Shown piece by piece: positions 17,787 through 27,481 of a DNA stretch of 64,000 nucleotides (the stretch's first letter is position 1; every line of letters starts with the position of its first letter). The notes below the pieces were generated by a model. That model had not been told where the DNA came from. It did not search any database and worked only from the letters and a program-made list of their open reading frames with translations. The position numbers and the translations under genes were made by a program. Source of the stretch: Photorhabdus laumondii subsp. laumondii (GTDB lineage Bacteria; Pseudomonadota; Gammaproteobacteria; Enterobacterales; Enterobacteriaceae); assembly GCF_003343245.1 (NCBI RefSeq), contig NZ_CP024901.1:4092001-4156000 (forward strand), read 5' to 3'.

Positions 17787-17809
17787 GACAAAGCCCACAT
17801 GGCTTTGCC
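17787..17809 (-). terminator. Intra-operon terminator after the hemophore gene
   Basis: On the minus strand ggcaaagcc-atgtg-ggctttgtc (one G-U pair) is followed by ttatttttgtttattttt. A good intrinsic terminator between hemophore stop (17834) and Slam start, expected to let only a fraction of transcripts continue. Confidence 0.8.
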
Positions 17810-17833
17810 TTATCCAGTTACTAAGAACGCATA

Positions 17834-18580
17834 TTACGGGTTCTTAGTTCCACCAAAGGCGGTATCTTTACTATGGTCCGCAGCAAACGTAGCAGTCCCT
17901 GCTAAACTAGCGGCATTATCACCAAAGAAATGTCCGCTATTTCTACCAACAGCACCTCCAGCAGTCGCACTACCAACAAATGAGCCATCAGATTTAATAA
18001 CAGAATTAATACCGACAGTGAGTGCGCTATTTGCTATTGAACCAGTAAGTCTTTTCTGACCGAAATCAGCAGTAAATGTTCCATGTAGAGCATTGCTACC
18101 ACTATATTGGTTAATTCCTTTAACCGTATAAGTTGCAATACCACCGGTAGGCAAATTAGTCGTGACATCTTTACCGGAATAATAGGCAGTATGAGTAGTA
18201 TCATTCACCTTACCGGTTTGTGACCATTCACCAAAATAGACATCAGCATCAGCCACTTTACTAAAGTTGAATACCCCCATGCCTCCATGACTACCCGATC
18301 CAGGCATAGAAATTTTATGAATTCCATTTGTATCCGCCTTGACATAAGCAGCAAGGCTTGAAAAGCTAATAATCCTACCATTAGAAATAGATTGCACCCC
18401 AATCCCCGGCTCTCCACCTAAGGTTGGGTGACCACCACCACGTGGTTCAGTCACCCCTACGTTAACGCTAGGTTTATTCTCATCAAACTTTTGAGTTTGC
18501 CCAAAACCTGGGGCCGCTATAGCTTGTGTTACTAACCCACATGTACCTAATACTGCAATTAACACTTTAACTTTGTTCAT
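17834..18580 (-). CDS. Hemophilin-like secreted hemophore (Slam cargo)
   Basis: 248 residues with a good ribosome site (aagga) and signal peptide cleaved near AIAAPGFG. No lipobox Cys follows, so it is a soluble cargo. The N-terminal ligand-binding part is Gly/His-rich (RGGGHPTLGGEPGIG, GSGSHGGMG); the C-terminal half is an 8-stranded TbpBBD-like barrel (YSGKDVTTNLPTGGIATYTV, LHGTFTADFGQKRLTGSI, GHFFGDNAASLAGTA), the part recognised by Slam. This is the hemophilin family (HphA of Acinetobacter, HrpC of Xenorhabdus), which captures heme from hemoglobin. First gene of a Fur-controlled operon. Confidence 0.9.
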   Translation of the reverse strand: MNKVKVLIAVLGTCGLVTQAIAAPGFGQTQKFDENKPSVNVGVTEPRGGGHPTLGGEPGIGVQSISNGRIISFSSLAAYVKADTNGIHKISMPGSGSHGGMGVFNFSKVADADVYFGEWSQTGKVNDTTHTAYYSGKDVTTNLPTGGIATYTVKGINQYSGSNALHGTFTADFGQKRLTGSIANSALTVGINSVIKSDGSFVGSATAGGAVGRNSGHFFGDNAASLAGTATFAADHSKDTAFGGTKNP

Positions 18581-18690
18581 AGCATATTCCTTATGTTAAC
18601 TAATTAAATGTTAGAGTATTGCTTATTACATAGTTTTAGTACCGTCCGAAGACTGGCGCGCATACTAACGTACTTTTAATAAAAAATGAA

Positions 18691-18707
18691 ATGATAATCA
18701 TTATCAT
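18691..18707. promoter_or_regulatory. Fur box of the hemophore operon
   Basis: atgataatcattatcat, a perfect 17-bp palindrome that contains the core of the Fur consensus (gataatcattatc), about 110 bases upstream of the hemophore start codon. Predicts iron repression of the whole operon. Confidence 0.88.
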
Positions 18708-19042
18708 AAAACAATTGTATCTATTTGTATAGAATGGCAATTAATATAGATAACTATTTAATTATTAAATAAATATTTGCCATAACCTTAATATAAGGAT
18801 GGATATAATATTAGGTGAATCACCAATAATGAGCGTAAAAAAATCAATACATATAGATAGATGAATAAGAAATTATTTCAATAATAAACTAATTTAATGG
18901 TTATTATTTAAATGGTTACTATGTGATATCAAATTAGCTATTTCACATTAATTAAGAAATATTTGACAATGAGAAATAAAAACAAAAAATATATATTCCA
19001 TCTAAATGATTTAAATAGAAAAATTATTTCCACAGATATAAA
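18708..19042. other. AT-rich intergenic stretch
   Basis: No supported gene. Very AT-rich DNA upstream of the hemophore promoter, ending at an ERIC element. Confidence 0.5.
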
Positions 19043-19169
19043 TATACCCTATGGATTTCAAGATGCATCGCGACGGCAAGGGAGTGAATCCCCGGGAGCA
19101 TAGATAACGATGTGACCGGGGTGAGCGAGTGCAGCCAACAAAGAGGCAACTTGAAGGATAACGGGTATA
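19043..19169. repeat. ERIC element, 127 bp
   Basis: Full copy, opposite orientation to the tandem pair at 15984-16231. Lies in the long spacer between the hemophore operon and the MATE gene. Confidence 0.92.
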
Positions 19170-19415
19170 TATTTATTCTGAGAATAATCACTAATATATC
19201 AATTAGTAAACTCACTAAAACAAAAATATTACTAACATGACTTAAATTATAACTAAATATCATCTCCCATTGATGGAAAATAAAATAACCACAGTTTTAT
19301 CGAGTAAATTTTCATCAACTGTAATTTTTTACAAAATAAATAGTCAAATGGTAACATTGATACTCTTTTAGCTCCAAGATTAAAGAGTTGAATTCAGTTA
19401 TTTAAATAAATTCAG

Positions 19416-19443
19416 AAAAATCCCCTACCTTTCGACAGGGAAT
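19416..19443 (-). terminator. Terminator of the MATE gene
   Basis: Minus strand: ttccctgtc-gaaa-ggtaggggattttt, a short GC stem with GAAA tetraloop and T-run, 26 bases past the MATE stop. Confidence 0.7.
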
Positions 19444-19468
19444 TTATGTAGATACGATAGCTCTTCGA

Positions 19469-20830
19469 TTAATATGAAATTAACCGAGAAATCATTCCTC
19501 TCTGTCTAACCTTTAATATGATAAACAGCAAAATAGCGTTCACAAAAAGACCCAAAACCAACCCATACCAAAACCCGATAATTCCCATACGCTCGGTTAC
19601 CCAATCTGTCAAAGCCAAAATAAACCCTAATGGCAAACCCACCAACCAATAACCGAATAACGGCGCGTAAAATACCGATCGGGTATCATGAAAGCCTCGT
19701 AAAATACCGGATAAAGCCGCCTGACAAGAGTCAAAGAATTGGAACAGGCATAACAGAAAGATTATGTTAAGCGCAATTATTATGACGCCATTGTCGTTAG
19801 TATAGAGTGAAATAAATGAACCTGCGAAATAATAGATTAAAACACCAATAACTGCGGAAATAGATAAAATCAAAGCAATTGAGATTTTTATAGTACCTGT
19901 TAATGATATTTTATCTCTCTTGCCAATATAGGAGCCGACTCTCACAGTTACCGCGGCTGCAATTCCCCCTGTTATGGTATAGATGATAGAGGTAATATTA
20001 AGCATAATATTATGTGCAGCAATGACTTGCGCCCCCAAAGGAGCAGCGGTTATCGCAATCACATCCAGAAAAACCATTTCAACAAAAAGAGCCAATCCAC
20101 TTGGCATACCAATATAAAAAGTTCTAATTAAAGAATTATATTTTGGTAAACTGAAATCTGGCCTATATCGCCGATATTCCTTCTTTAGCAAAAAATAGAT
20201 AATCAGGCATACAGCAATTAGATTATTAATAATTGCAGTTGTAATACCCGCGCCAATACCTCCCATTTCTGGCAAACCCAGTTTTCCATAAATAAGTATG
20301 TAGTTTAATGGTATATTCAATAATAAAGCACCAGCAGACAAATACATTGCGATTTTTGTGTCTTCCAATCCTTGTAGAAATGAACGAAAAACATTAAATA
20401 TCATAACGCTAGGAACACCACAAGCCAGAGCAATAACATAGCCCTGGGTAATTTCTAAAATATGCTCATCGATGCCTATAAACGAAAGTAGCCAGCTAAC
20501 TAACATTAATAAAATAATTATTGGTATCGAAAGTATCACCGCCAGAAACAAGTAATTTTTAAGACTGTCTTTAATCCCTTCATCATCATGTTGCGCTTTC
20601 TGCTTAGCGACATCTGCTGCCAGCATGATAATCGTCCCATATCCTAATACAAATATAGGAAACCAAATACTACTTCCTAATGTTACGGCGGCTAAATCAG
20701 CCGTAGCATAGTGACCAGACATCACAATATCCACAAAACTCATGGCTGTGCGTGCTATCTGACTAACGATGATAGGGAAAGAGAAAAATAAAAGTTGTTT
20801 TAACTCCCGCCAGTTTGAAAACTTAGCCAT
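19469..20830 (-). CDS. MATE-family multidrug efflux protein
   Basis: 453 residues with twelve predicted membrane segments in two homologous halves. Start MAKFSNWRELKQLLFFSFPIIVSQIARTAMSFVDIVMSGHY, the second MATE half beginning near RTFYIGMPSGLALFVEMVFLDV, and the GGIAAAVTVRVGSYIG segment are typical of the NorM/MdtK branch, which exports cationic drugs by Na+ or H+ antiport. It stands alone with its own terminator. A role in exporting a secondary metabolite is possible but not shown by context. Confidence 0.92.
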   Translation of the reverse strand: MAKFSNWRELKQLLFFSFPIIVSQIARTAMSFVDIVMSGHYATADLAAVTLGSSIWFPIFVLGYGTIIMLAADVAKQKAQHDDEGIKDSLKNYLFLAVILSIPIIILLMLVSWLLSFIGIDEHILEITQGYVIALACGVPSVMIFNVFRSFLQGLEDTKIAMYLSAGALLLNIPLNYILIYGKLGLPEMGGIGAGITTAIINNLIAVCLIIYFLLKKEYRRYRPDFSLPKYNSLIRTFYIGMPSGLALFVEMVFLDVIAITAAPLGAQVIAAHNIMLNITSIIYTITGGIAAAVTVRVGSYIGKRDKISLTGTIKISIALILSISAVIGVLIYYFAGSFISLYTNDNGVIIIALNIIFLLCLFQFFDSCQAALSGILRGFHDTRSVFYAPLFGYWLVGLPLGFILALTDWVTERMGIIGFWYGLVLGLFVNAILLFIILKVRQRGMISRLISY

Positions 20831-21310
20831 AATAATCCCACTAATTTATTGGTTAGTGCCAATATTGATCATACTAACAATAAATTACGACCAAAATCAT
20901 TTAGAAAAGTTCGAAAAAATTAGAACGATGAGTATACCTTCTATTTTCGTTCAGGCAACAGTGAAGAAATAAATTAAACCAATCTAACGAAAACTAACTA
21001 TTTCACGGAAATTTTTGTGATCTTTCTAAAAGATTGGATATTTATTTGCATATTTTGTTCTCATTTTTTATTTTAATAGTTAATGTTACTTGGCTGAAAT
21101 CGTTGAAGTCTTTTGTGATAATATCCACATTCTTAAAAAATAAAGATGCCAGCATAGCGAAAGCAAATAATTAGTAACTTTTTCAAATTATTTCTTTAAT
21201 TAATAAAGAATTAGCGGAAATATCATGTCTATACATGATACCGATTCTAATAGTTCATCAATCAAAAAAAGATATCAATTAAATTATTTATGAGCAATAG
21301 TAAGTAAGGC
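20831..21310. other. Divergent intergenic region, no gene seen
   Basis: AT-rich DNA between the MATE start and the ERIC element upstream of metY. It presumably holds the MATE promoter. No clear operator was identified. Confidence 0.5.
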
Positions 21311-21437
21311 TATACCCAATGGATTTCAAGATGGATCGCGACGGCAAGGGAGCGAATCCCCGGGAGCATAGCGAACTATGTGACCGGGGTGAGTGAGTGC
21401 AGCCAACAAAGAGGCAATTTGAAAGATAACGGGTATA
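21311..21437. repeat. ERIC element, 127 bp
   Basis: Full copy ending 74 bases before the metY start codon. Confidence 0.92.
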
Positions 21438-21511
21438 TGGTTTTAACAAAAGCTGCTTACACCTATTCATCAAAGATATATGTCATCTTACCGTAAAAGA
21501 AGAGATCGAAA

Positions 21512-22786
21512 ATGAAACCAGAAACTCTTGCTATCCACGGCGGATATTCCCCAGATCCAACAACTAAAGCCGTTGCCGTTCCTATCTATCAAACAACATC
21601 CTATGCGTTTGACGATACTCAACATGGTGCCGATCTGTTTGATTTAAAGGTTGAGGGTAACATCTATTCCCGCATTATGAACCCAACCAATGATGTATTG
21701 GAAAAACGGGTTGCTTTACTCGAAGGAGGAATAGCCGCTTTGACCGTTGCATCTGGCATGGCGGCCGTCACTTGCGCAATTCAATCCATTGCTAGCGCTG
21801 GAGATAACATTATATCTGTTGCTAAGTTATATGGCGGCACTCATAACCTGCTAGCTCACACATTGCCGCGATTCGGTATTGAAACACGATTTGCTGAACA
21901 CGATGATATTGCAGCATTGGAGTCACTGATTGATGATCGTACCAAGGCGGTATTTTGTGAATCTATTGGTAATCCAGCCGGTAATATTGTTGATCTGAAA
22001 AAATTTGCCGACGTCGCCCATCGTCATGGTGTTCCCTTAATTGTTGATAACACTGTCGCCACGCCTGTGCTTTGCCGCCCCTTCGAGTATGGCGCTGATA
22101 TTGTTATTCACTCTTTAACCAAATATATGGGAGGACATGGTAACTCTATTGGCGGCATCATTGTGGATTCCGGCAATTTCCCCTGGAAAAAATATAAGCA
22201 GCGGTTTGCTATATTGACTACCCCGGACCCCTCCTATCATAACGTCGTTTATACCGAGCAATTTGGCAAGGCTGCATTTATCGGGCATTGCCGTGTGGTA
22301 CCGCTACGTAATATGGGCGCTGCACTGTCGCCTTTTAATGCTTTCCTTATTCTACAAGGATTGGAAACACTGGCATTAAGAATGGAGCGTCATACTGAAA
22401 ATGCACTGAAAGTCGCTCATTATCTGCAAGAGCATCCTCAAGTTAGTTGGGTGAAATATGCCGGATTGCCAAACCATCCAGAACATCAACTGGCTCAACA
22501 GTATATGAATGGAAAGCCCTCAGCGCTCCTCTCTTTTGGTATTAAAGGCGGGCAACAATCCGGCGCGCGATTTATTGACGCACTAAAATTAATTGTGCGA
22601 CTGGTTAACATCGGCGATGCTAAATCACTCGCCTGTCATCCAGCGTCAACAACACATAGCCAATTAAATGATGAAGAGTTAATTAAAGCTGGCATATCAC
22701 AGGATATGATTCGCTTATCAATCGGCATTGAACATATCGACGATATTATTGCCGATCTTGCCCAAGCTCTGGATGCATCGAAATAA
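21512..22786 (+). CDS. metY: O-acetylhomoserine sulfhydrylase / aminocarboxypropyltransferase
   Basis: 424 residues, ATG at 21512 with agaagaga upstream. A PLP-dependent Cys/Met metabolism enzyme: starts KPETLAIHGGYSPDPTT, has YSRIMNPTN (phosphate-binding partner loop), ASGMAAV and the Schiff-base lysine in SLTKYMGGHG (Lys204), and ends CHPASTTHSQL...IRLSIGIEHIDDI. The YxQTTSYxF start and length are those of MetY rather than MetB/MetC. It makes homocysteine from O-acetylhomoserine and sulfide. Enterobacteria usually make O-succinylhomoserine, so this is an additional route. Followed by a clean terminator. Confidence 0.9.
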   Translation: MKPETLAIHGGYSPDPTTKAVAVPIYQTTSYAFDDTQHGADLFDLKVEGNIYSRIMNPTNDVLEKRVALLEGGIAALTVASGMAAVTCAIQSIASAGDNIISVAKLYGGTHNLLAHTLPRFGIETRFAEHDDIAALESLIDDRTKAVFCESIGNPAGNIVDLKKFADVAHRHGVPLIVDNTVATPVLCRPFEYGADIVIHSLTKYMGGHGNSIGGIIVDSGNFPWKKYKQRFAILTTPDPSYHNVVYTEQFGKAAFIGHCRVVPLRNMGAALSPFNAFLILQGLETLALRMERHTENALKVAHYLQEHPQVSWVKYAGLPNHPEHQLAQQYMNGKPSALLSFGIKGGQQSGARFIDALKLIVRLVNIGDAKSLACHPASTTHSQLNDEELIKAGISQDMIRLSIGIEHIDDIIADLAQALDASK

Positions 22787-22803
22787 TTTAAAGTTGTCAT
22801 ACA

Positions 22804-22827
22804 CCCCGTTCCAGTGAACGGGGTTTT
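22804..22827 (+). terminator. metY terminator
   Basis: ccccgtt-ccagtg-aacgggg followed by tttta: 7-bp GC stem, 6-base loop, T-run, 17 bases after the stop codon. Confidence 0.88.
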
Positions 22828-22859
22828 ATTCATCGATATTCACTGTTTTTTATTCTACC

Positions 22860-22986
22860 TATACCCTATGGATTTCAAGATGCATCGCGGCGGCAAGGGA
22901 GCGAATCCCCGGGAGCATAGATAACGATGTGACCGGGGTGAGTGAGTGCAGCCAACAAAGAGGCAACTTGAAGGATAACGGGTATA
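22860..22986. repeat. ERIC element, 127 bp
   Basis: Full copy, first of two in the same orientation separated by 99 bases. Confidence 0.92.
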
Positions 22987-23085
22987 TCTCAATTATTTTT
23001 TCCTAACCCATGTTGCCGACTTTAATTATCTTGCATTTTTATCAACCAATATTAACACCATATTGAATAACTAAAACGAAAAGCA

Positions 23086-23212
23086 TATACCCTATGGATT
23101 TCGAGATGGATCGCGGCGGCAAAGGAGCGAATCCCCGGGAGCATAGATAACTATGTGACCGGGGTGAGAGAGTGCAGCCAACAAAGAGGCAACTTGAAAG
23201 ATAACGGGTATA
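23086..23212. repeat. ERIC element, 127 bp
   Basis: Full copy with a few substitutions (gatttcgagatgg at its left end). Second of a closely spaced pair between metY and the GH16 gene. Confidence 0.92.
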
Positions 23213-23398
23213 GGGGTAATAAATTAAATAGGTAACCCTGTCGTGAATATTCGATAAAGTAACGCATCTCTCCACGACAAAAAGGAGAAATTAATAACAT
23301 TCATTTTTTAAATTGATATCCATAAGGTTCAAGGATTCGAATAGAAATCGGTAATAGATCTCGGATAAATATTCATGTTAAATATACAAGGAAAATAG

Positions 23399-24193
23399 AT
23401 GAAAATTCAGCTAACTTATACATTGCTATTAAGCACACTGTTCAGTGGATATGCTCTAGCACAAATCCCCAATGAATTCAGCCCTACACCGTTATTTGAA
23501 GATAATTTCGATGGCACAATACTTAATACCCAAAAGTGGGATTACCGTGGCCTGGGTGTCAGAAAAAATTGTATTAATACTCAATCAGCGGTTATTGTGC
23601 GAAATGGACATTTAACCATAAAAACCTATTCCGATAGCTCTTCTGGCAAGCTACAGAATTATTGCGGCATGATTTCAACACAAAAAAGTTTTCTACAATC
23701 ATATGGCTATTGGGAAGCCGCTATCAGATTTAATCGTGCGGAAGGTAATCAAGTTGCATTCTGGGTCCAGTCACCGACAATGGGCCTCGATTTAACAAAT
23801 CCAAAAAAATCAGGTGTCGAAATTGATGTATTTGAACATTTAGCTGAAGCGACACAGGATCAATATGATCACGCAATTCACTGGAATGGTTATGGCAGCG
23901 CTCATAAAGAATGGTCAAAGAGATTGTCTACAAATAAACTTGCTGATGGTCAATTCCATAAATTTGCTGTGGCGTGGACACCAAATGGTTATACATTTTA
24001 TGTTGATGATATTCCCCAAAATCTGTCTGGACTAGATCAAGTTCCAATTTCAATCGCCAACCAATATATTATTTTGAGCTCCGAAGTGCCGCGCAGTTAT
24101 CCAGCACAGGGTTATGGCCCGATAAATGAAACAACCGCAACATTCGATATTGATTATATAAAAGTTTATCCGTATATCGGTAATAAGAAATAA
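23399..24193 (+). CDS. Secreted glycoside hydrolase family 16 (beta-glucanase-like)
   Basis: 264 residues with ribosome site aagga and signal peptide (cleavage near ALAQIP). The GH16 catalytic motif is seen as E141-I-D143-V-F-E146 (ExDxxE; E141 nucleophile, E146 acid/base), with FEDNFDGTILNTQKWDYR at the start of the jelly roll, SYGYWEAAIRF, FHKFAVAWTPNGYTFYVDD and FDIDYIKVYP at the end. GH16 enzymes cut beta-1,3/1,4-glucans, galactans or related polysaccharides. In an insect pathogen a fungal or host-gut glucan is a plausible target, but specificity cannot be read here. Confidence 0.9.
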   Translation: MKIQLTYTLLLSTLFSGYALAQIPNEFSPTPLFEDNFDGTILNTQKWDYRGLGVRKNCINTQSAVIVRNGHLTIKTYSDSSSGKLQNYCGMISTQKSFLQSYGYWEAAIRFNRAEGNQVAFWVQSPTMGLDLTNPKKSGVEIDVFEHLAEATQDQYDHAIHWNGYGSAHKEWSKRLSTNKLADGQFHKFAVAWTPNGYTFYVDDIPQNLSGLDQVPISIANQYIILSSEVPRSYPAQGYGPINETTATFDIDYIKVYPYIGNKK

Positions 24194-24210
24194 TTCTCGA
24201 TCAGGAAAAG

Positions 24211-24231
24211 GGCACCCAATAATTGGGTGCC
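24211..24231. terminator. Bidirectional terminator between GH16 and copper-receptor genes
   Basis: ggcacccaat / attgggtgcc, near-perfect palindrome between two convergent stop codons (24193 and 24241), with A-rich left and T-rich right flanks (gaaaag ... cactttct). Confidence 0.8.
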
Positions 24232-24240
24232 ACTTTCTCA

Positions 24241-26337
24241 TTAAAACTTTATATCTACTTTCGCCCACACTGTCCGGCCGGGTTCATTCACTGAGGTATT
24301 CGCTGAATAACCAAAGGTGCTATTACCGGCAAGGTTAAGGTGTTCGCTATATTCTTTATCCAAGATATTGTCAATGCCAGCGCTCACTTTTATATCTTTG
24401 TTAACCTTATAGGCAACATTGGCAGAGAGCACGCCGAAACCGGAACTATCTTGAAAATCTTTGCCGACAACATTCCCCTGCCCCACGGCAATCCGATGCT
24501 GGCTGCTCACCAATCGCCACAAACCTGTACTGCTCCAATCACCACGTTCATAGGTCAAGCCGAAGCGGGCTTCCAGAGGTGGGATCTGAGGCATCGGCTT
24601 GTTATCCGTCCGGTTTTCTCCCCAAGCATAGGCTAGGCTGGCATCCGTTTTCCAATGATCTGTCAATTGATAACCAAAGCCCATTTCTCCGCCCATGATA
24701 TTGGCATTAACATTATCAGCCTGGCTAATACGGGCGTTTGTCGGGCTATATCTAAATAAAATGAAATCACTTACACACCCTACATAGGCGGATACCCAAC
24801 CATTAAAACGTTCCCCGGTATATTGGGCACCAATATCAAGCTGAGTGGTTTTCTCACTTTTTACCCCATCAAAAGCACTGGTACTCCCCGTCGGACCATA
24901 GGTAGGCGAGAACAGTTCCCAATAGTCAGGGAAACGTTCGGTGTAACCAATACCGGCATAAAACATCATTGGCATAGCCGCCAGAGTATGCTCTAAGCGC
25001 ATAAAACCACTCGGTAAAGTATCATTACGCTCTTTTTCACTATTACCCGCAAATTTCTTTACTCGGCTGCGATCAAGACGGGCACCGGTTATCAATTCGC
25101 TCTGTTCTGTGGCATACCAAGTTAGCTCACTAAATAGGCCATAGTTGTAGAATTGAGCATCCTTTTGCCATACATTACCTGCTTTATTACGATGGGTATT
25201 GGTTTGCGTATCTGCGCCACTTTCCAATTTGAAGTCTTGCCATAGCCAGGTGCCCATGACTCGCCCCCCGATAACACGACGATCCAGTTGCATCGACATA
25301 CCGTGGTTCATATTCATGTGCATACCACATCCATGTTTACAACCCGCAGAAGACATCCCCATTGACATGGCGCTATTCGGAGAACGCAAAGTGATATTGT
25401 CCATAATATGGTTGGTATAGTTGTAATAAACTTGGGCTTCAACCTTATCAAGCACCTCACCGAGGTTAGATTTCTCAAAACGCACACCGAGACTTTCACG
25501 TTTGAATTGCGAACCGTCCATGCTACGTCCAGCATAACGCGCTTCTCCGTCCCCTTTTCCTGCGGTGAACTCAAACAATGTGTCTTTATCCGGCGTCCAC
25601 CCTAACGCCAGATCACTATTCCATTTATCCCAACGTGAAGGAACGCGATATCCACCACCATCTTTGTAGTCATTTGAACGGGATTTATTTGCCATTAAAC
25701 GTAAATATCCCAATTCATTGCCAATACTGGCATCCACATTGCCATCCCAACGCTCATTTGAACCCGTCAATCCACTGGCATTGAATTTGACTCCCGGCTC
25801 ATCAAATCGCGGATGTTCACGTTCAAATCTTACCGTCCCTGCTGAAGCGCCAGCCCCCCACAATACCGTTTGGGGCCCTTTAATGACGGTCAGCAAATCA
25901 TAACTTTCTGGCGAAATATAGGATGAAGGCGCATCCATTCTGCCGGGACAAGCTCCTAGCATTTCTGCACCATCAGTCAAAAGCTTAATCCTCGAACCAA
26001 ACATTCCCCGAAATACTGGGTCGCCATTGGTGCCACCATTACGGATTTGAGAAAATCCGGGGATGGTTTTTAAATAATCAGAGCCGTCACTTGCCGGAAC
26101 CGGCTGACGAGGCGTTTTTGGCGAGGTAACAATTGCCAAAGGAGAATACAAAGGTGCTGTTACGGTAATCACATCCCCATCATTAGTTTTTGCACCCTTT
26201 ACATGGTCGTGTACATCCGCTGCGGTTTCAGCCGCATAGCCATTAAAAGTCGCTAGCAAAAAAAGTGGCATGGCCGAACGGATACAATGGGATAGCCTAT
26301 TTTTTTTATGAGGAGAATTTTTTTCGAACATCATCAT
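24241..26337 (-). CDS. oprC: TonB-dependent copper receptor (OprC/NosA type)
   Basis: 698 residues. Signal peptide, then the OprC-type plug (SDYLKTIPGFSQIRNGGTNGDPVFRGMFGSR, LLTDGAEMLGACPGRMDAPSSYISPESYD, VIKGPQTVLWG) and a barrel ending GRTVWAKVDIKF. The plug text around GACPGRMD is the copper-receptor signature, and a Met/His/Cys-rich loop (SAGCKHGCGMHMNMNHGMSM, about 340-358) is an obvious Cu-binding stretch. It takes up copper across the outer membrane with TonB energy. It follows the DUF2946 gene by 141 bases, the usual pairing. Confidence 0.93.
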   Translation of the reverse strand: MMMFEKNSPHKKNRLSHCIRSAMPLFLLATFNGYAAETAADVHDHVKGAKTNDGDVITVTAPLYSPLAIVTSPKTPRQPVPASDGSDYLKTIPGFSQIRNGGTNGDPVFRGMFGSRIKLLTDGAEMLGACPGRMDAPSSYISPESYDLLTVIKGPQTVLWGAGASAGTVRFEREHPRFDEPGVKFNASGLTGSNERWDGNVDASIGNELGYLRLMANKSRSNDYKDGGGYRVPSRWDKWNSDLALGWTPDKDTLFEFTAGKGDGEARYAGRSMDGSQFKRESLGVRFEKSNLGEVLDKVEAQVYYNYTNHIMDNITLRSPNSAMSMGMSSAGCKHGCGMHMNMNHGMSMQLDRRVIGGRVMGTWLWQDFKLESGADTQTNTHRNKAGNVWQKDAQFYNYGLFSELTWYATEQSELITGARLDRSRVKKFAGNSEKERNDTLPSGFMRLEHTLAAMPMMFYAGIGYTERFPDYWELFSPTYGPTGSTSAFDGVKSEKTTQLDIGAQYTGERFNGWVSAYVGCVSDFILFRYSPTNARISQADNVNANIMGGEMGFGYQLTDHWKTDASLAYAWGENRTDNKPMPQIPPLEARFGLTYERGDWSSTGLWRLVSSQHRIAVGQGNVVGKDFQDSSGFGVLSANVAYKVNKDIKVSAGIDNILDKEYSEHLNLAGNSTFGYSANTSVNEPGRTVWAKVDIKF

Positions 26338-26478
26338 CTTGCCTTAAATGTAAACCCACCTTCCAAAGTGATATTTCTATCAACAACGGAATAGGTTATA
26401 GAATCCAACCAAATCATTTTTGGTATGAACAAACTGTTCCTAACTCAACAATGAGCAGGACATTTCATTATGTTTAAA

Positions 26479-27012
26479 TCAATGAGATGAGATCGGTTCA
26501 GGCGGAGCACGAGGCAACGAATCAGAAAAGATGAAATGCGGCAAAAAGGAGGCTACGGTTTGAATCGGTGGTGGCCGTGAAGTCAGCGAAGTTGACCAAA
26601 ATAGCGGTGTATTCGCCAAATCCAGCATAGGTATATGGATCAGAAAAACGCAGTATCCACAGGCAATATCCTCCAACATCGACATACCAACACTATGCAT
26701 ACCCATCTGCATGCCATCATGATGGTTAGTACTATTAGTACTATATAACTTAGTAACATGTGATGCGGAAGAAACGTCAGAATGAGACATATTCCGAGGT
26801 ATATCATCGTCAGATGACATCACCCTATGGCAATCGACCACTTTCGATGAATGAGCCTCACTAATGCTGCGCGCATGTTCCAGTGACCGGGAAATCACTG
26901 GCGCAATGAACAACATCAGTATCGCGAATATACCGAGCCAAGCTGGCAGACGACTCCGCGATGTGTAAAATTGGATCAGCGACAAACTAAGCCTATTCTG
27001 TAGAGAACACAT
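26479..27012 (-). CDS. DUF2946 family protein, copper-associated
   Basis: 177 residues. Hydrophobic N-terminal segment (about 22-42), a His/Met-rich middle (HHDGMQMGMHSVGMSM) and the DUF2946 signature ACGYCVFLIHIPML, followed by a Pro-rich tail (SLPRAPPEPISSH). DUF2946 proteins are usually encoded next to copper TonB-dependent receptors and copper chaperones. The CGYC pair and the His/Met cluster suggest copper binding at the inner membrane or periplasm. Role unproven. Confidence 0.85.
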   Translation of the reverse strand: MCSLQNRLSLSLIQFYTSRSRLPAWLGIFAILMLFIAPVISRSLEHARSISEAHSSKVVDCHRVMSSDDDIPRNMSHSDVSSASHVTKLYSTNSTNHHDGMQMGMHSVGMSMLEDIACGYCVFLIHIPMLDLANTPLFWSTSLTSRPPPIQTVASFLPHFIFSDSLPRAPPEPISSH

Positions 27013-27481
27013 TCAGGGACGGGATTGTACGTATTTAACGACCAAATGTTAAAACACTTTATGCAGGAATGTCGCTTTGGCGACAAAATTTGTTGTTTTT
27101 ATAAAATACTCTTCGTTTTATTGAACCAAGAACACTATGACCTAGAAACAATCCAAAATGATTAACAGGTTGTTTTGGAAAAAGGGGAATCGCTACAACA
27201 CATTCATTGTTCAAAAAGAATGAGAACCCCAGATTGATGGTTAGTATACCTACCATCAATCTAAAAGGTACTGTCAGCTACCTAACATGCTGACGTTCAT
27301 TACAGTTACTAAGTGCTTTCATTTCTTATAATTACAGTAAAACTCTTCTAAACTAATCAGGCTTGTTAACATTAACAAACTCATTATTTGCAAAGAACTA
27401 TTTGCAAGTAACTAATAGTGCCTCAGTAACTTACTGTTCTTCTTAGACGAAACTCAAACTAACCAATTTTTCTTAAGTATT
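27013..27481. other. Intergenic stretch between copper and defence loci
   Basis: No convincing gene on either strand. Contains two hairpins: tgtcgc/gcgaca at 27070-27085 and gattgatggt/accatcaatc at 27232-27261. The second is followed by ctaaaaggta and could stop transcription. The DNA is a probable junction of the transferred ABC-3C unit. Confidence 0.5.

Noticed and set aside
7954..23212. Repeated 127-bp units considered as CRISPR or insertion sequences
   Set aside because: They are dispersed rather than regularly spaced with unique spacers, carry no transposase, and match the ERIC/IRU structure with a central inverted repeat.
27059..27259. 66-codon minus-strand ORF between copper and ABC-3C loci
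   Set aside because: It has no ribosome site, contains two hairpins, and its translation has no recognisable features.
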